A stretch of 64,000 nt of DNA from Chryseolinea sp. H1M3-3 (GTDB lineage: Bacteria > Bacteroidota > Bacteroidia > Cytophagales > Cyclobacteriaceae), in the NCBI RefSeq assembly GCF_029360725.1, contig NZ_JARKMY010000010.1:886431-950430 (forward strand). The letters run 5' to 3'. The position numbers and the translations under genes were made by a program. Shown piece after piece: positions 10,145 through 20,079 of the stretch (the first letter of the stretch is position 1; each line of letters begins with the position of its first letter). The notes under the pieces are model-generated. The model saw only the letters and a program-made list of their open reading frames with translations, did no database searches and was not told where the DNA came from.

Positions 10145-10265
10145 GTTGATGTTGATTGGTTGATTTATCCGGACCAAATTACTACGCAAAAACCGAAATC
10201 CCGAAAGCCAAGAAAAACTGACGGATGCAAACTCGGATCCAGAAACTATTTGACTAGGTTGCATT

Positions 10266-11351
10266 TTGAGAATGCTAGGAAAAAAACACATCGATTACGT
10301 CATCGTCGGTCAGGGATTAGCCGGATCAGCTGTGGCTTTGCAATTGCTGAAGCGTCAAAAAAAAATCCTTGTTATAGACCGACCTTGTGCAAATTCCTCA
10401 TCCCGGGTTGCCGCTGGGTTATTTAATCCAGTGACGGGAAGGAACTTAGTTAAAACATGGATGGCCGACCAATTATTTCCTTATTTCCAGAAATTCTATC
10501 AGGCTGCCGAAGCACTTACACGACAAAAATTTTTCCACCAGATGCCGCTTTATCGGCCTTTTGGATCAATCGAGGAACAAAATGAATGGATGGCAAAAAG
10601 TGCGGATCCGATTTATCAGGGCTATGTTCGAGAGATCTACACCCATCCAACCCATAAAAATGTTAAAGACGTTTTTGGGGGATTGATGTTAAATCAATGC
10701 GGCTATTTGGATACCATACCCTACCTAGAGGCTGTCAGAACTTTTATTAAATCCAATGCCCTTTTCCTTGAAGAAAGTCTTGATGATGATTTGTTGGAAA
10801 TCGGCGAAAATTCGATTCGGTATAAAGGTCACGAAGCATCAAACCTTATTTTTTGCCAGGGAATCGAAAGCAATCAATGGTTTAAATGGGTGCCGATATT
10901 ACCCTTAAAAGGAGAAACCATCCGGATAGAAAGTCACCGCTCAGAAAATATTATTATTAATCGGGGCGTTTATGCAGTGCCAGTAAACCAAAAAGGAACC
11001 TGGCGTGTTGGTGCTACATACTCTTTGACAGACAACGTAAAGGACATTACGGACCAGGCACGTGCCGAATTGACTTCAAAAATGGATGAATTGGTTAGTT
11101 TTCCTTATACTGTTGTGGACCAGGAATGGGGTATTCGTCCGACTACGCACGACAGGAAACCGGTATTAGGACAACATCCTGAGCATAAGGTTTTGTATAT
11201 TTTCAATGGCCTGGGTCCGAAAGGCGTGAGCCTGGCTCCATATTTTTCAGAAATTTTGGTCCAATCAATTGAAAATCACCAATCCTTAAACAAAGAGGTG
11301 AATATTGAACGTTATAAATTATTATATTGGTCTCCCTCAACAAGAATATGA
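10266..11351 (+). CDS. FAD-dependent amino-acid oxidase-like oxidoreductase (DAO family)
   Basis: 361 residues. The Rossmann FAD site is at the N-terminus (DYVIVGQGLAGSAVALQLL, then an acidic residue closing the second strand in ILVIDRP). The C-terminal motif GIRPTTHDRKPVLGQHP with NGLGPKGVSLAPY is the usual FAD-contacting end of D-amino-acid-oxidase/glycine-oxidase-type proteins. Substrate is not predictable from sequence. A second ATG two codons in (10272) could be the true start. Divergent from the metallo-hydrolase, and its stop overlaps the next gene's start as ATGA (11348-11351), so the two are translationally coupled. Confidence 0.82.
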   Translation: MRMLGKKHIDYVIVGQGLAGSAVALQLLKRQKKILVIDRPCANSSSRVAAGLFNPVTGRNLVKTWMADQLFPYFQKFYQAAEALTRQKFFHQMPLYRPFGSIEEQNEWMAKSADPIYQGYVREIYTHPTHKNVKDVFGGLMLNQCGYLDTIPYLEAVRTFIKSNALFLEESLDDDLLEIGENSIRYKGHEASNLIFCQGIESNQWFKWVPILPLKGETIRIESHRSENIIINRGVYAVPVNQKGTWRVGATYSLTDNVKDITDQARAELTSKMDELVSFPYTVVDQEWGIRPTTHDRKPVLGQHPEHKVLYIFNGLGPKGVSLAPYFSEILVQSIENHQSLNKEVNIERYKLLYWSPSTRI

Positions 11352-14300
11352 ATTTGCGCAGCGGAATTTTATTACCACTTATTCTTTTACTCGTTAGTTC
11401 CTCGTCGATATACGCACAGCAATCGCGGGAAGTATTCGGTAAAAACAGAATCCAATATCGCCAGTTTGACTGGGTCTACCTAAGTGGCGAAAACTTTGAC
11501 GTGTATTATTACGATGCGCGCAAAGGAATGGCACAAGAAGCTCTCGAATTTCTGGAGGGCGAATTTGATCGCATCACAGATCTTATTGGATATCCACCAT
11601 ATTTTAAAACAAAGGTTTTTATCTACAACTCCCTCAGCGATCTCCGGCAAAGCAATGTGGGCCTCAATCATAATGTATTTAACGTTGGTGGTGAGACGGA
11701 ATTTATAAAACCCTATGTTGAAGTAGCACACCTGGGAACTGCACAAGAATTTAAAGACGAATTGCTGTACCAGATTTCAGATTTGATGATCAACGAAATG
11801 ATGTTCGGCGGAAATCTTAAAGATATGTTTCAAAGTTCTATCCTGATGAACCTTCCGGACTGGTTTGTTGATGGTGCATCACGATATGTTGCAAAGGGAT
11901 GGAGCATGGATATGGACGATTACATTCGGCAGCTGATGGCTACACGCAAGGCCCGAAGAGCCACCAAACTGGGCGGCAAAGATGCCGAACTGGTTGGCCA
12001 GTCGATATGGAATTTTATAGCCGAAAAATATGGTAAAAGCAGTGTTGCCAACATTTTAAATTACACTCGAGTTACCCGTAACGAAGAAAAAAGCATTCTA
12101 ATAACCCTCGGCATTAACTTTCGCCAGTTGCTTACAGAATGGCAGAAATTCTATACTGACATGAGCGCGCAAGTTGGAAAGTCATATGTGAACGCAGCAG
12201 ACAGCGCCTCTTTCACCCGGCAGCATAATAGGACGACAGAATTTCCTACCGTTAAATTAAGTCCGGATGGTCGTAACATAGCATACGCTGAAAACGACCG
12301 TGGCCGATACATCATTAAGGTACGCTCCCTCGAGACAGGGAAAGAAAAACGCATCATATCCGGTGGCAGTAAAGTAATAAAGCAACGTGTTGACTACCGG
12401 CTTCCGCTGATCGCCTGGGCCGATGCCAATACCCTTGGTGTGATTGGTGTGAACAAGGGAGAATACATTTTTTGGCTCTACGACTTTAATACCAAAACTA
12501 AAATTCCCCGCGAGCTGGAACGTTTCAGCAACATCCGCAGCTTCGATTTCTCGGGAAACGGAAGGCTGGTTATTTTAAGTGCCGATTTTGAAGGCCGGAG
12601 TGACCTGTTTTTACTGAGCGCAAAACGCGACCGTATCAGGCGGCTTACCAACGATATGTATGATGATCTGGATCCAAGCTTCATCCCCAATACCAATCAG
12701 ATTGTTTTCAGTTCGAACAGAACAACTGATACGTTGCGCGCAAATACCAAACCGCAGTTCGATCAGCTCAGCAATAATTACAATCTTTTTATTTATGATT
12801 TAGACAGCACGAAATTTTTGTTAACCCGACTAACAAACACCATCAGCAAAGATCAATCTCCAAAAGCATTAGATGCAAATCATTTCTATTACCTAAGTGA
12901 TCAGAGAGGTATTGTAAATCTTTTCAAATTCAACCGTAGTAACGGCATCTATACGCAGGTAACAAACTATTCGTCAAGTATTAAATACTACGATCTGAAT
13001 TTCAACACCAACACATTGTCCATGGTGATGACAAAGAACATGAAAGAAAACATCTTTGTTGAGCGTGGATTTAATATTGACCGCCAGATTTTCACACCTG
13101 CAACCCGCAGAAAAGACTTGCAGCAAGCACGTGTTATCCGTGAGCGACGTAAGACAGAAGAAAATAAAAACATGAGCATCAAAGATCTGCTCAATGCGCG
13201 ACTAAAGGAGGCACAACCTCAACGCGATACCGTCAAAACAGATTCAACTATTACTACTCCGTCCGATTCTCTGACTTTAAACCAATCTGTTCCTGACTCG
13301 GCAGTAGTTAACGATTCAACGGGACGGGCTGCTATTGATTCCGCGCAACTTCAAACCACCGCCCAACAGGATTCTGCCAATGCGGTAACTGCAAAGCCAA
13401 ATGTGATTAACACCGATAATTATGTTTTCGAAGACGAAGTTGTAAAACAAAATCAGCCGAGCGAAACTTTCTTAACGCGATACAGAAAAGCGCGGGAGAA
13501 AAGCCGAATTACCGGACCGTTCCCCTACGAGTCAAAGTTCAGCTCTAATAACCTCGTTACATCACTGGTCGTAGATCCTATTCGCGGACTTGGTATCTCC
13601 ATTGAAACGCAAATGAATGATATGCTCGAGAATTACCGGTTCTTTGGTGGTTTAATGACGAGTGTTGATCTGCGTAACGGAGATTTCTTTGGAGAATTTC
13701 AGTATTTGAAATCGCTGATCGATTTCAGTGCAAGATTTGATCGCAAGGGCATTCGCTGGCCAGCGCCAGAGGATGTGAATGAGCCTCAGCGGAACCTCTA
13801 CCATTATTCATTGAATCGTTTTGAAATAGGCGCATCGTTGCCAGTCTCAGACAGGATACGATTCACGGTAAAACCTTTTGCAGCGTTGGCAAGATCTGTT
13901 GATTTAACCCAGGAAGATTATCCTTCTGCTCCTCCCACGGCGGCACCTATAAACAACTTCTATGCTGGTGTTAAATCGGAGATTGTGTATGACAATTCGG
14001 TTTCTACCGGACTTAATCTTATCGAAGGTACCCGTGGAAAGATTTCCTTTCAACATTACCAAGGGCTGGAAAACAAAGAGCTTAGCTTCAGCCAGGCAAG
14101 CATCGATGTACGGCACTATCAGAAAATTTACAAAGAAATTGTGTTTGCCGTCCGTGGATTTGCAGGAACATTCTTTGGCAATTCTCCAAAAAAATATCTC
14201 CTCGGTGGTATGGACAATTGGTTGTTTAACAAAACGAAAACAACTGGAAGAACCAGCGAAGGTGAATTCAATCCCCTTGGCTATCCGGCAGAAACCCAAG

Positions 14301-14731
14301 ATATTCTCTTTGTCGAATTTGCAACCACGCTTCGTGGATTTGACTACGCAAACATTTTTGGGAACAGTGTAATGCTGGCGAATGCTGAATTGCGAGTTCC
14401 TTTGATCCGGGCACTATCAAGTGGGCCGATCTCTTCCAATTTTCTTCGCAATATGCAGTTCATTGCATTCTATGATATTGGTACGAGCTGGTCTGGTAAA
14501 CCACCCTTTAGCTCTGAGAACAGCGTGAGCTACGAAGAAATTAACACCGGCCCGAATAAACACTTCAATATAAAAATTAAGAATTACTTAAATCCCTGGC
14601 TATACAGCTACGGTTTGGGTATGCGTACCGTTATGCTAGGATACTATATGAAGTTTGACGTGGCGTGGCCTGTCGAAAATTATGAAGTAGCCAAACCTAG
14701 ACTTCACGTAACACTTGGTTTCGATTTCTAA
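11348..14731 (+). CDS. TolB-like propeller fused to Omp85/surface-antigen-like barrel
   Basis: 1127 residues from the ATG at 11348, which forms an ATGA overlap with the preceding gene and gives a clean signal peptide (SGILLPLILLLVSSSSIYAQ). Domain order: a peptidase-MA-like N-terminal domain (about 25-280) in which the usual HExxH is replaced by DLMINEM and the LPDWFVDGASRY motif remains; a WD40/TolB-type propeller (about 300-600; repeats such as FPTVKLSPDGRNIAYAEND and DLDPSFIPNTNQIVFSSNR); a low-complexity Ser/Thr/Asp linker (about 630-720); and a C-terminal outer-membrane barrel (about 760-1127) ending in aromatic VTLGFDF. Likely an outer-membrane protein with a periplasmic propeller. Function unknown; the lost metal motif suggests a binding role. 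Confidence 0.75.
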   Translation: MNLRSGILLPLILLLVSSSSIYAQQSREVFGKNRIQYRQFDWVYLSGENFDVYYYDARKGMAQEALEFLEGEFDRITDLIGYPPYFKTKVFIYNSLSDLRQSNVGLNHNVFNVGGETEFIKPYVEVAHLGTAQEFKDELLYQISDLMINEMMFGGNLKDMFQSSILMNLPDWFVDGASRYVAKGWSMDMDDYIRQLMATRKARRATKLGGKDAELVGQSIWNFIAEKYGKSSVANILNYTRVTRNEEKSILITLGINFRQLLTEWQKFYTDMSAQVGKSYVNAADSASFTRQHNRTTEFPTVKLSPDGRNIAYAENDRGRYIIKVRSLETGKEKRIISGGSKVIKQRVDYRLPLIAWADANTLGVIGVNKGEYIFWLYDFNTKTKIPRELERFSNIRSFDFSGNGRLVILSADFEGRSDLFLLSAKRDRIRRLTNDMYDDLDPSFIPNTNQIVFSSNRTTDTLRANTKPQFDQLSNNYNLFIYDLDSTKFLLTRLTNTISKDQSPKALDANHFYYLSDQRGIVNLFKFNRSNGIYTQVTNYSSSIKYYDLNFNTNTLSMVMTKNMKENIFVERGFNIDRQIFTPATRRKDLQQARVIRERRKTEENKNMSIKDLLNARLKEAQPQRDTVKTDSTITTPSDSLTLNQSVPDSAVVNDSTGRAAIDSAQLQTTAQQDSANAVTAKPNVINTDNYVFEDEVVKQNQPSETFLTRYRKAREKSRITGPFPYESKFSSNNLVTSLVVDPIRGLGISIETQMNDMLENYRFFGGLMTSVDLRNGDFFGEFQYLKSLIDFSARFDRKGIRWPAPEDVNEPQRNLYHYSLNRFEIGASLPVSDRIRFTVKPFAALARSVDLTQEDYPSAPPTAAPINNFYAGVKSEIVYDNSVSTGLNLIEGTRGKISFQHYQGLENKELSFSQASIDVRHYQKIYKEIVFAVRGFAGTFFGNSPKKYLLGGMDNWLFNKTKTTGRTSEGEFNPLGYPAETQDILFVEFATTLRGFDYANIFGNSVMLANAELRVPLIRALSSGPISSNFLRNMQFIAFYDIGTSWSGKPPFSSENSVSYEEINTGPNKHFNIKIKNYLNPWLYSYGLGMRTVMLGYYMKFDVAWPVENYEVAKPRLHVTLGFDF

Positions 14732-14819
14732 TACGTCGCCCATAAACAATTAGGTAAAGTGTTCATGTGCAAAATATGTTTTGTATTTTGCACCAATTCC
14801 ACACTACAATTTATCATGC

Positions 14820-15698
14820 ATGATTAAATCCATGACAGGCTTCGGCCAAAGCATTTTGGATGATGGGAAAATTCAAATTACCGTAGAAGTCAAAAGCCTG
14901 AATTCCAAATTTCTGGATCTTAACATTCGCTTACCCAAAACTTTTTCAGACAAAGAAATCGAAGTACGGAACCTCATCAGCGAAAAACTTGAACGGGGTA
15001 AGGTTTCAATCTCCATAGAGTATCAGCGATATGGTGAAGAGGATGTTAAGCAATCATACAACGAAAAATTGTTCATCGCTTATTATGCTGAATTGAAAAA
15101 ATTAGCGGATAAAGTCGTGGCTCCTTATGATCAGCTTTTTGAGCTTGCACTGAATTCGCCGGAAGTAATTCAAGCTAAATTGAAAGACAACAATAGCGAC
15201 GAAGAGTGGGTCAATGTTAAATCGTGTGTTTCTGAGGCCCTTGATAAATGTGAACAATTCAGAAAAGCAGAAGGGAAGGTCTTAGAAAAAATGCTGAAAG
15301 ATTGTTGTACGGTAATTTATCAGGCGCTGAAAAACGTTGATGAACTTGATCCGAAAAGAGTCGACAAGATTCGCGAAAAATTGAAAGGAAACGTAACGAC
15401 ATTTTTTGGTGAAGAAGGCTACGACACCAATCGACTTGAACAAGAAATTATTTTTTACATAGAAAAGCTGGACATCAATGAAGAAAAGGTGCGATTGAAA
15501 TCACACCTTGATTATTTTATGGGTGTATTGAATGAAGTACAGGGTAACGGAAAAAAATTAGGTTTCATTGCGCAGGAAATCGGACGAGAGATTAACACGA
15601 TCGGCTCCAAGGCCAACGATGCCGGTATTCAAAAACATGTTGTTGTTATGAAAGAGGAACTTGAAAAAATCAAAGAGCAGTTGAACAACGTCGTCTAA
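14820..15698 (+). CDS. YicC/YloC-family endoribonuclease
   Basis: 292 residues from the ATG at 14820; this gives the invariant family start MIKSMTGFGQS, so the longer frame from 14781 is rejected. The N-terminal YicC domain and the C-terminal DUF1732 domain (EIIFYIEKLDINEEKVRLKSHL ... FIAQEIGREINTIGSKAND) are both complete. YicC proteins in enterobacteria act as endoribonucleases in small-RNA decay; the catalytic role in Bacteroidota is less clear. In many genomes this gene precedes gmk; here it is followed by a convergent gene instead. A TATTTTGC element lies about 25 bp upstream and resembles a -7 box with one base missing. Confidence 0.9.
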   Translation: MIKSMTGFGQSILDDGKIQITVEVKSLNSKFLDLNIRLPKTFSDKEIEVRNLISEKLERGKVSISIEYQRYGEEDVKQSYNEKLFIAYYAELKKLADKVVAPYDQLFELALNSPEVIQAKLKDNNSDEEWVNVKSCVSEALDKCEQFRKAEGKVLEKMLKDCCTVIYQALKNVDELDPKRVDKIREKLKGNVTTFFGEEGYDTNRLEQEIIFYIEKLDINEEKVRLKSHLDYFMGVLNEVQGNGKKLGFIAQEIGREINTIGSKANDAGIQKHVVVMKEELEKIKEQLNNVV

Positions 15699-15713
15699 GC
15701 TTTGTCAAGCACT

Positions 15714-16874
15714 TCAAAGTAGTTTAGCGAGCGTACTGATGTAACGATCAGGCACTTCACCTTTAACGGCTGTCTGGTAGTCGCTGTAACTGCAAGGCAC
15801 AATGCTATTTCTTGAATATTTTTCTTTTCCATTCTGATAAGGAATTTCCATCCACCACTTTTCACTGAATTTACTTTTATAAAAAGAAATGACTTCTGGT
15901 TCCACAGGCATGGAAACAGAGTATTTCATAAAATCGTTACTCTTAAAATTCTGTTCGTTCTTGCGGTTGTAATACCCTTCGATAAAGTACCAAATCATCG
16001 TAGCGATGACCGAAGCTGTTTTCTTATGAGCATCGTCATAGGAAGGATTGTACTCATAAAAACCAATAGAGCTTAGTTTTTCATTAAGTCCGGCGTACCA
16101 GCAAATCTGACACGCCTCCTCCCCTGTTAACCCGAAAGGTTGTGCATTTGCATTACCAGGAGCATCAGCCGACCGAATGGCTGTAATGTCAAAAGCAACC
16201 ATGTCAGCATTCCTTACCACCGGTTCAATCTCCTGAATATTAGTACGAATCTGCCCAACACGAAACGCTTCAAAGTATAACTTTTCCAAAATAGAAACAG
16301 ACTGCGGATCAATTAGATACGACTGATACGCCAAATGCGTGTAGCTGAACAGGTAGTTCGGTTCATGCAACAAGATTTTATGGATGTGATGTCTATTTTC
16401 TGGCGACTCGCTTTTCTCTTCTAAGTCCAAATAGGCATCAATGTTTAATAAACTAACAAGCTTCTCCATGGTTTCGTACGCACAATACTGACCATAGTCG
16501 AGATCATGCGAGCCTCCGATAATGATTGGTAGAACGTTATGTTCTAAAAGCATGCGGCAAACCTCGCTGACACGCACATAAGACTCACTCACGTCGTGCC
16601 CAATATTTAAGTTTCCAAGATCGACAATGCGATATGCACCCAAACCCTTTTTTAGATGATACAGCTTCTTCCTAATCTCGTCGGGTCCCGAAGCAGTGCC
16701 TTTATTATTGTGAGAACCACGTTCTTCCTTGATACCGAAAATAGCGATATGAGCACCGCGGTAATCAGGCATTTTTTCGGTGAACGCATGGATGCTTCGG
16801 AAAAAACTTGAGGGAGCGCCTAGACCCGCGTAAAGTGATTCATCAATGGGTGAAAAAAGAATAGTAAGATCCAT
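15714..16874 (-). CDS. Arginase/formimidoylglutamase-family protein with altered metal site
   Basis: 386 residues of the ureohydrolase fold. The first manganese motif GGSHDLDYG is present, but the second canonical motif (DAHxD) reads DAYLD, and the third (S-x-D-x-D-x-x-D-P) reads VAFDITAIRSADAP. Two or more metal ligands are therefore changed. Proteins of this type are often labelled formimidoylglutamase in Bacteroidota annotations, but hut neighbours are absent here, so that name is doubtful. It ends 15 bp from the convergent yicC-like gene and starts 187 bp from the divergent histidine kinase. Possibly catalytically reduced or using a different metal arrangement. Confidence 0.75.
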   Translation of the reverse strand: MDLTILFSPIDESLYAGLGAPSSFFRSIHAFTEKMPDYRGAHIAIFGIKEERGSHNNKGTASGPDEIRKKLYHLKKGLGAYRIVDLGNLNIGHDVSESYVRVSEVCRMLLEHNVLPIIIGGSHDLDYGQYCAYETMEKLVSLLNIDAYLDLEEKSESPENRHHIHKILLHEPNYLFSYTHLAYQSYLIDPQSVSILEKLYFEAFRVGQIRTNIQEIEPVVRNADMVAFDITAIRSADAPGNANAQPFGLTGEEACQICWYAGLNEKLSSIGFYEYNPSYDDAHKKTASVIATMIWYFIEGYYNRKNEQNFKSNDFMKYSVSMPVEPEVISFYKSKFSEKWWMEIPYQNGKEKYSRNSIVPCSYSDYQTAVKGEVPDRYISTLAKLL

Positions 16875-17061
16875 ACAAATAAAAATCTGGGTGAATATAA
16901 TACAAAGGTGAGATCAAAAAATGGTAATGGTGTATTGAAAGATTCATCCATTCAACCCCCGAAAAGAGCTGGCCACGGTGCATTTTTAAGACATAGAGGT
17001 TTGTCGCTGGATTTGAGCCTCCAAGTCTATGTATATTGAGTTGAGAATGAGTTAATTAATT

Positions 17062-18771
17062 TTGAATCTAAAATTTCCGCTTAAATACAGTCTTGATTTT
17101 AAAATCATTTTAGTAGCCTCGTTGTATTATCTCGCAGCAAGGTTAGGGTTCTTCTTTGCCTTTGAAAATAGTTCCTCTCTCCCAACCTGGCCTCCTTCCG
17201 GAGTCGCCTTCGCTTTAGTCATTTTACTCGGCCGACAAACATGGCCGGGGATTACTATTGGTGCTCTTGTGGCCAATATCATGGCACATTGGAATAATCC
17301 GGATCTTCCTGCCCAAACAGTCATCATACTGAGTAGTCTCATTGCAGCCTCTCATACAATGGAGGCCGTGGTAGGAAATTATCTGATAAAAAACTGGATC
17401 AAATCTGATTACCCATTTAAAAGTACTAAGAACGCCTACCGGTTTCTTTTCGTTTCTCTAACAATGTCTTTGTGTGGTGCAACGCTAGGGACATTGGGAC
17501 TTTTTATTAATAAATTAATTGATACATCGCAGGTCCTGCGCACTGGCTTCTCCTGGTGGATCGGCAATGTGGTAGGCATTCTGTTATTCACACCATTTCT
17601 CCTGGCATGTGCTGAAAAATTTGGTTTCAAAATTTCTTCCAAAAAATCATTCGAGGTTGGAATTTTTCTATTGACCGTTGTATCAATATATCTTTTGTTG
17701 CAGGTCGATCTTGTACCAACGTTAGAGCACTCGCTTCCTTTTCTGGCCCTTCCCTTCTTATTATGGCTTGCATTTCGTTTTGATTTAATCGTATCCGTCA
17801 CCGGTATTTTAATCGCTTCATTTGTTTCTCTTTATGTAACTATTCTAGGCAAAGGTCCCTTCATCCTCGACGATCCGTATAATTCAATGTTGCTTTTACA
17901 AATCTTCATTGGCGTAATGAGCATTTCAACAATTGTTCTATCCGCCACTGTGAAAGAACGTTTGGAAGTACAACACAAATTACTCCTGTTTAATGAGAAT
18001 CTTGAAACCATGGTTCTTGAAAGAACCCAAGCGTTAAATGAGGAAATTACAACACGAAAAAAAGCGGAAGAAAAACTTCAAGGTACTAACAGGGAACTGA
18101 GCAAGCGTAATACAGAACTTGACAATTTTGTGTATAGCGTATCGCATGATCTACGTGCACCCATCGCATCGGTGCTTGGGTTAATCAATCTTGCAAAAAA
18201 AGATATTGACGTGCACATGAAAGACATGTACTTAGACATGATCTACAAAAGTGCCATGCAGCAGGATCATTTTATTAAAGAAATTCTCGACCAATCCAGA
18301 AATTCCAGGTTAGAGGTGACAAGGGAAGAAATACAATTTAAATCTTTAATTGAAGAAACTTTCCTCCAATTGAAAAATGCAACCAATACAGGTGTTGTCG
18401 AAAAGGTTATTAAAATTAATCAAGACGAACCATTCTTCTCTGATCGCTGGCGACTAAAAGTAATCCTGAACAATATTATATCGAACTCCATAAGGTATCG
18501 AAACGGTCATGATCCCATAATTAAGGTGAACGTAAATATTTCTAAAAGTTCAGCGACGCTGGCAATCGAGGACAATGGTAAGGGAATAGAAAAAGATCAT
18601 CTGCCCAATATTTATAAGATGTTTTATCGGGCAACAGACGATGGAGCAGGCTCTGGGCTTGGACTTTACATTGTAAAGGAGGCTATCGAAAAATTGAATG
18701 GCCACATCAACATCGAATCCGAAGTAGGAAAAGGAACAACTGTAAAATTAGAAATTCCTACACTGGGTTAA
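17062..18771 (+). CDS. MASE1-domain sensor histidine kinase
   Basis: 569 residues from a TTG start at 17062; the nearest upstream ATG (17047) hits a stop after two codons, and the next internal ATG would delete the first two membrane helices. Residues about 10-295 form a MASE1-type sensory region of eight or so helices (PTWPPSGVAFALVILLG is characteristic). A short coiled coil (about 300-355) leads to the HisKA dimerisation helix with phospho-acceptor His362 (SVSHDLRAPIAS), then the HATPase domain with N box (NNIISNSIRYR), G1 (DNGKGI) and G2 (GSGLGLYIVK). No receiver domain and no response regulator gene next to it, so it is an orphan kinase here. Ligand unknown. Confidence 0.88.
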   Translation: MNLKFPLKYSLDFKIILVASLYYLAARLGFFFAFENSSSLPTWPPSGVAFALVILLGRQTWPGITIGALVANIMAHWNNPDLPAQTVIILSSLIAASHTMEAVVGNYLIKNWIKSDYPFKSTKNAYRFLFVSLTMSLCGATLGTLGLFINKLIDTSQVLRTGFSWWIGNVVGILLFTPFLLACAEKFGFKISSKKSFEVGIFLLTVVSIYLLLQVDLVPTLEHSLPFLALPFLLWLAFRFDLIVSVTGILIASFVSLYVTILGKGPFILDDPYNSMLLLQIFIGVMSISTIVLSATVKERLEVQHKLLLFNENLETMVLERTQALNEEITTRKKAEEKLQGTNRELSKRNTELDNFVYSVSHDLRAPIASVLGLINLAKKDIDVHMKDMYLDMIYKSAMQQDHFIKEILDQSRNSRLEVTREEIQFKSLIEETFLQLKNATNTGVVEKVIKINQDEPFFSDRWRLKVILNNIISNSIRYRNGHDPIIKVNVNISKSSATLAIEDNGKGIEKDHLPNIYKMFYRATDDGAGSGLGLYIVKEAIEKLNGHINIESEVGKGTTVKLEIPTLG

Positions 18772-18777
18772 AAAAAT

Positions 18778-18802
18778 GTGAGCCGACAACATGCCGGCTC
18801 AC
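18778..18802 (-). terminator. Intrinsic terminator after the 18.8-19.9 kb outer-membrane protein gene
   Basis: Arms GTGAGCCG (18778-18785) and CGGCTCAC (18795-18802) form a perfect 8 bp stem. Read on the minus strand it is followed by a run of seven T (plus-strand A at 18770-18776), so it ends transcription of the minus gene. Read on the plus strand it has no U tract, so it is a weaker stop for the histidine kinase. Confidence 0.75.
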
Positions 18803-18831
18803 GAAAAACTTCACTTTCAATCCGGATGGTT

Positions 18832-19941
18832 TTACCTTGCCAAACGATAAGCATAGGTAATTGACAGTAACCAATCGGCGAACGCAGCATCACCAATCTG
18901 GTAAGCTCCGGATATCTTTGTTCTTTCTTTGTCAATTGTATTTTGAACCCTGTTACGGTATAAAGCAATGGGTACATTAACGGCCAGCGTATGTTTGCCA
19001 GTGCTATATACAATGGATGGTTCTAACGACATGATATATCCAGGTCTTCTCCAGCCTTCACTTTTGCCAATGAGGTCTTCAGAAGGAATGCCTTCGTATC
19101 GTCCGCCCAACGCGAACTGAAAACGGTCAACGGTATACCGCGCACCAAGTCTGAAAACATATTGATCCACAACTGAAAACTCATTTGAGTTAGGAATTCC
19201 TTCAGTAAGGTTATCACTTCTTTTTATACCGTTTGTGTTTCTGGGATTAGACATGTAAAGGCCAGTCCCGTAAATTGAAAATCTGTGGTTGATATGATAC
19301 GCCGCATCAAACTCCAATATGATACCAAGGCCTCCATCCCCTAGTTGAATAGATTGATCCACGACACGATATACCAGCGTATCCTGACCTTCAGAATTTT
19401 TCTTATGGAAGTGATCCTTGGTTTCATAATTACCCGTAGGCAACTTAACGCCTAGCCCAACAGATAAACTTATTTTTTCTTTTTGTAAGGCATTATAATA
19501 TCCGCTGATTCTAACATCTCCTAACCCCCGCGCCTGCGTATGAAATCTTGGGTTGATGGTTGGATTGGAAGCAGTAGGGTTACCGTAATGCTCATACAAA
19601 GAAGACCTGTCAATATCCAAGTAAGGAAGGATGGCAGAAACAGACCAGCGCTTGTTAAGTATATATGAAATGCCAAATAGAAGTGAATTATCATTATTAA
19701 TAACCTCAGTACCTTGTTCAACACGATGTGTCTCCTCATGGCTAGCTCTGAAATGTTTGTAGGAACGAAAGTATCTGTAGTTTAATGAAAACTGCCATGC
19801 TTTGGTTTGAACACTGTCAGAGCCCAACGACCATGACGACATGTTACGAACTGCGACACAACCCTGCGCCTTAGTATCGAGGTGAGAGCCGATGACAAGT
19901 GCAAACATTAAAATTATAGTATAGTAAAAACGTGATTTCAT
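18832..19941 (-). CDS. Predicted outer-membrane beta-barrel protein
   Basis: 369 residues. A signal peptide (FYYTIILMFALVIGSHLDTKAQ) is followed by GCVAVRNMSS and then a succession of amphipathic strands typical of a transport-type barrel (LLFGISYILNKRWSVSAILPY, LSVGLGVKLPTGNYETKDHF). Ends in an aromatic/arginine strand. It resembles the broad 'outer-membrane transporter, phenol-pathway-like' group, but no substrate can be named. Upstream by 138 bp on the same strand is a small single-pass protein of the same character; the pair may act together. A terminator lies just downstream. Confidence 0.65.
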   Translation of the reverse strand: MKSRFYYTIILMFALVIGSHLDTKAQGCVAVRNMSSWSLGSDSVQTKAWQFSLNYRYFRSYKHFRASHEETHRVEQGTEVINNDNSLLFGISYILNKRWSVSAILPYLDIDRSSLYEHYGNPTASNPTINPRFHTQARGLGDVRISGYYNALQKEKISLSVGLGVKLPTGNYETKDHFHKKNSEGQDTLVYRVVDQSIQLGDGGLGIILEFDAAYHINHRFSIYGTGLYMSNPRNTNGIKRSDNLTEGIPNSNEFSVVDQYVFRLGARYTVDRFQFALGGRYEGIPSEDLIGKSEGWRRPGYIMSLEPSIVYSTGKHTLAVNVPIALYRNRVQNTIDKERTKISGAYQIGDAAFADWLLSITYAYRLAR

Positions 19942-20079
19942 AGAATGTATTTAGCGTTTAAAAAGGGTATAAGAAAACGATCGAATGGCTGACGCTTCAT
20001 TCCATTTTGGAATACTGAACAAAGCGAATTCAATCCTTTAAATTTGAAAATACAGGGAGCGAGTGTCCGAAAAAAAAAA

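Noticed and set aside
13904-14299. Minus-strand ORF of 131 residues inside the TolB/barrel gene
   Set aside because: Overlaps a continuous, recognisable barrel domain; no start context.
16961-17035. Imperfect inverted repeat with ACATAGAGG and CCTC/TCTATGT arms upstream of the histidine kinase
   Set aside because: Short arms, interrupted, and no known regulator pattern; could be chance in AT-rich sequence.
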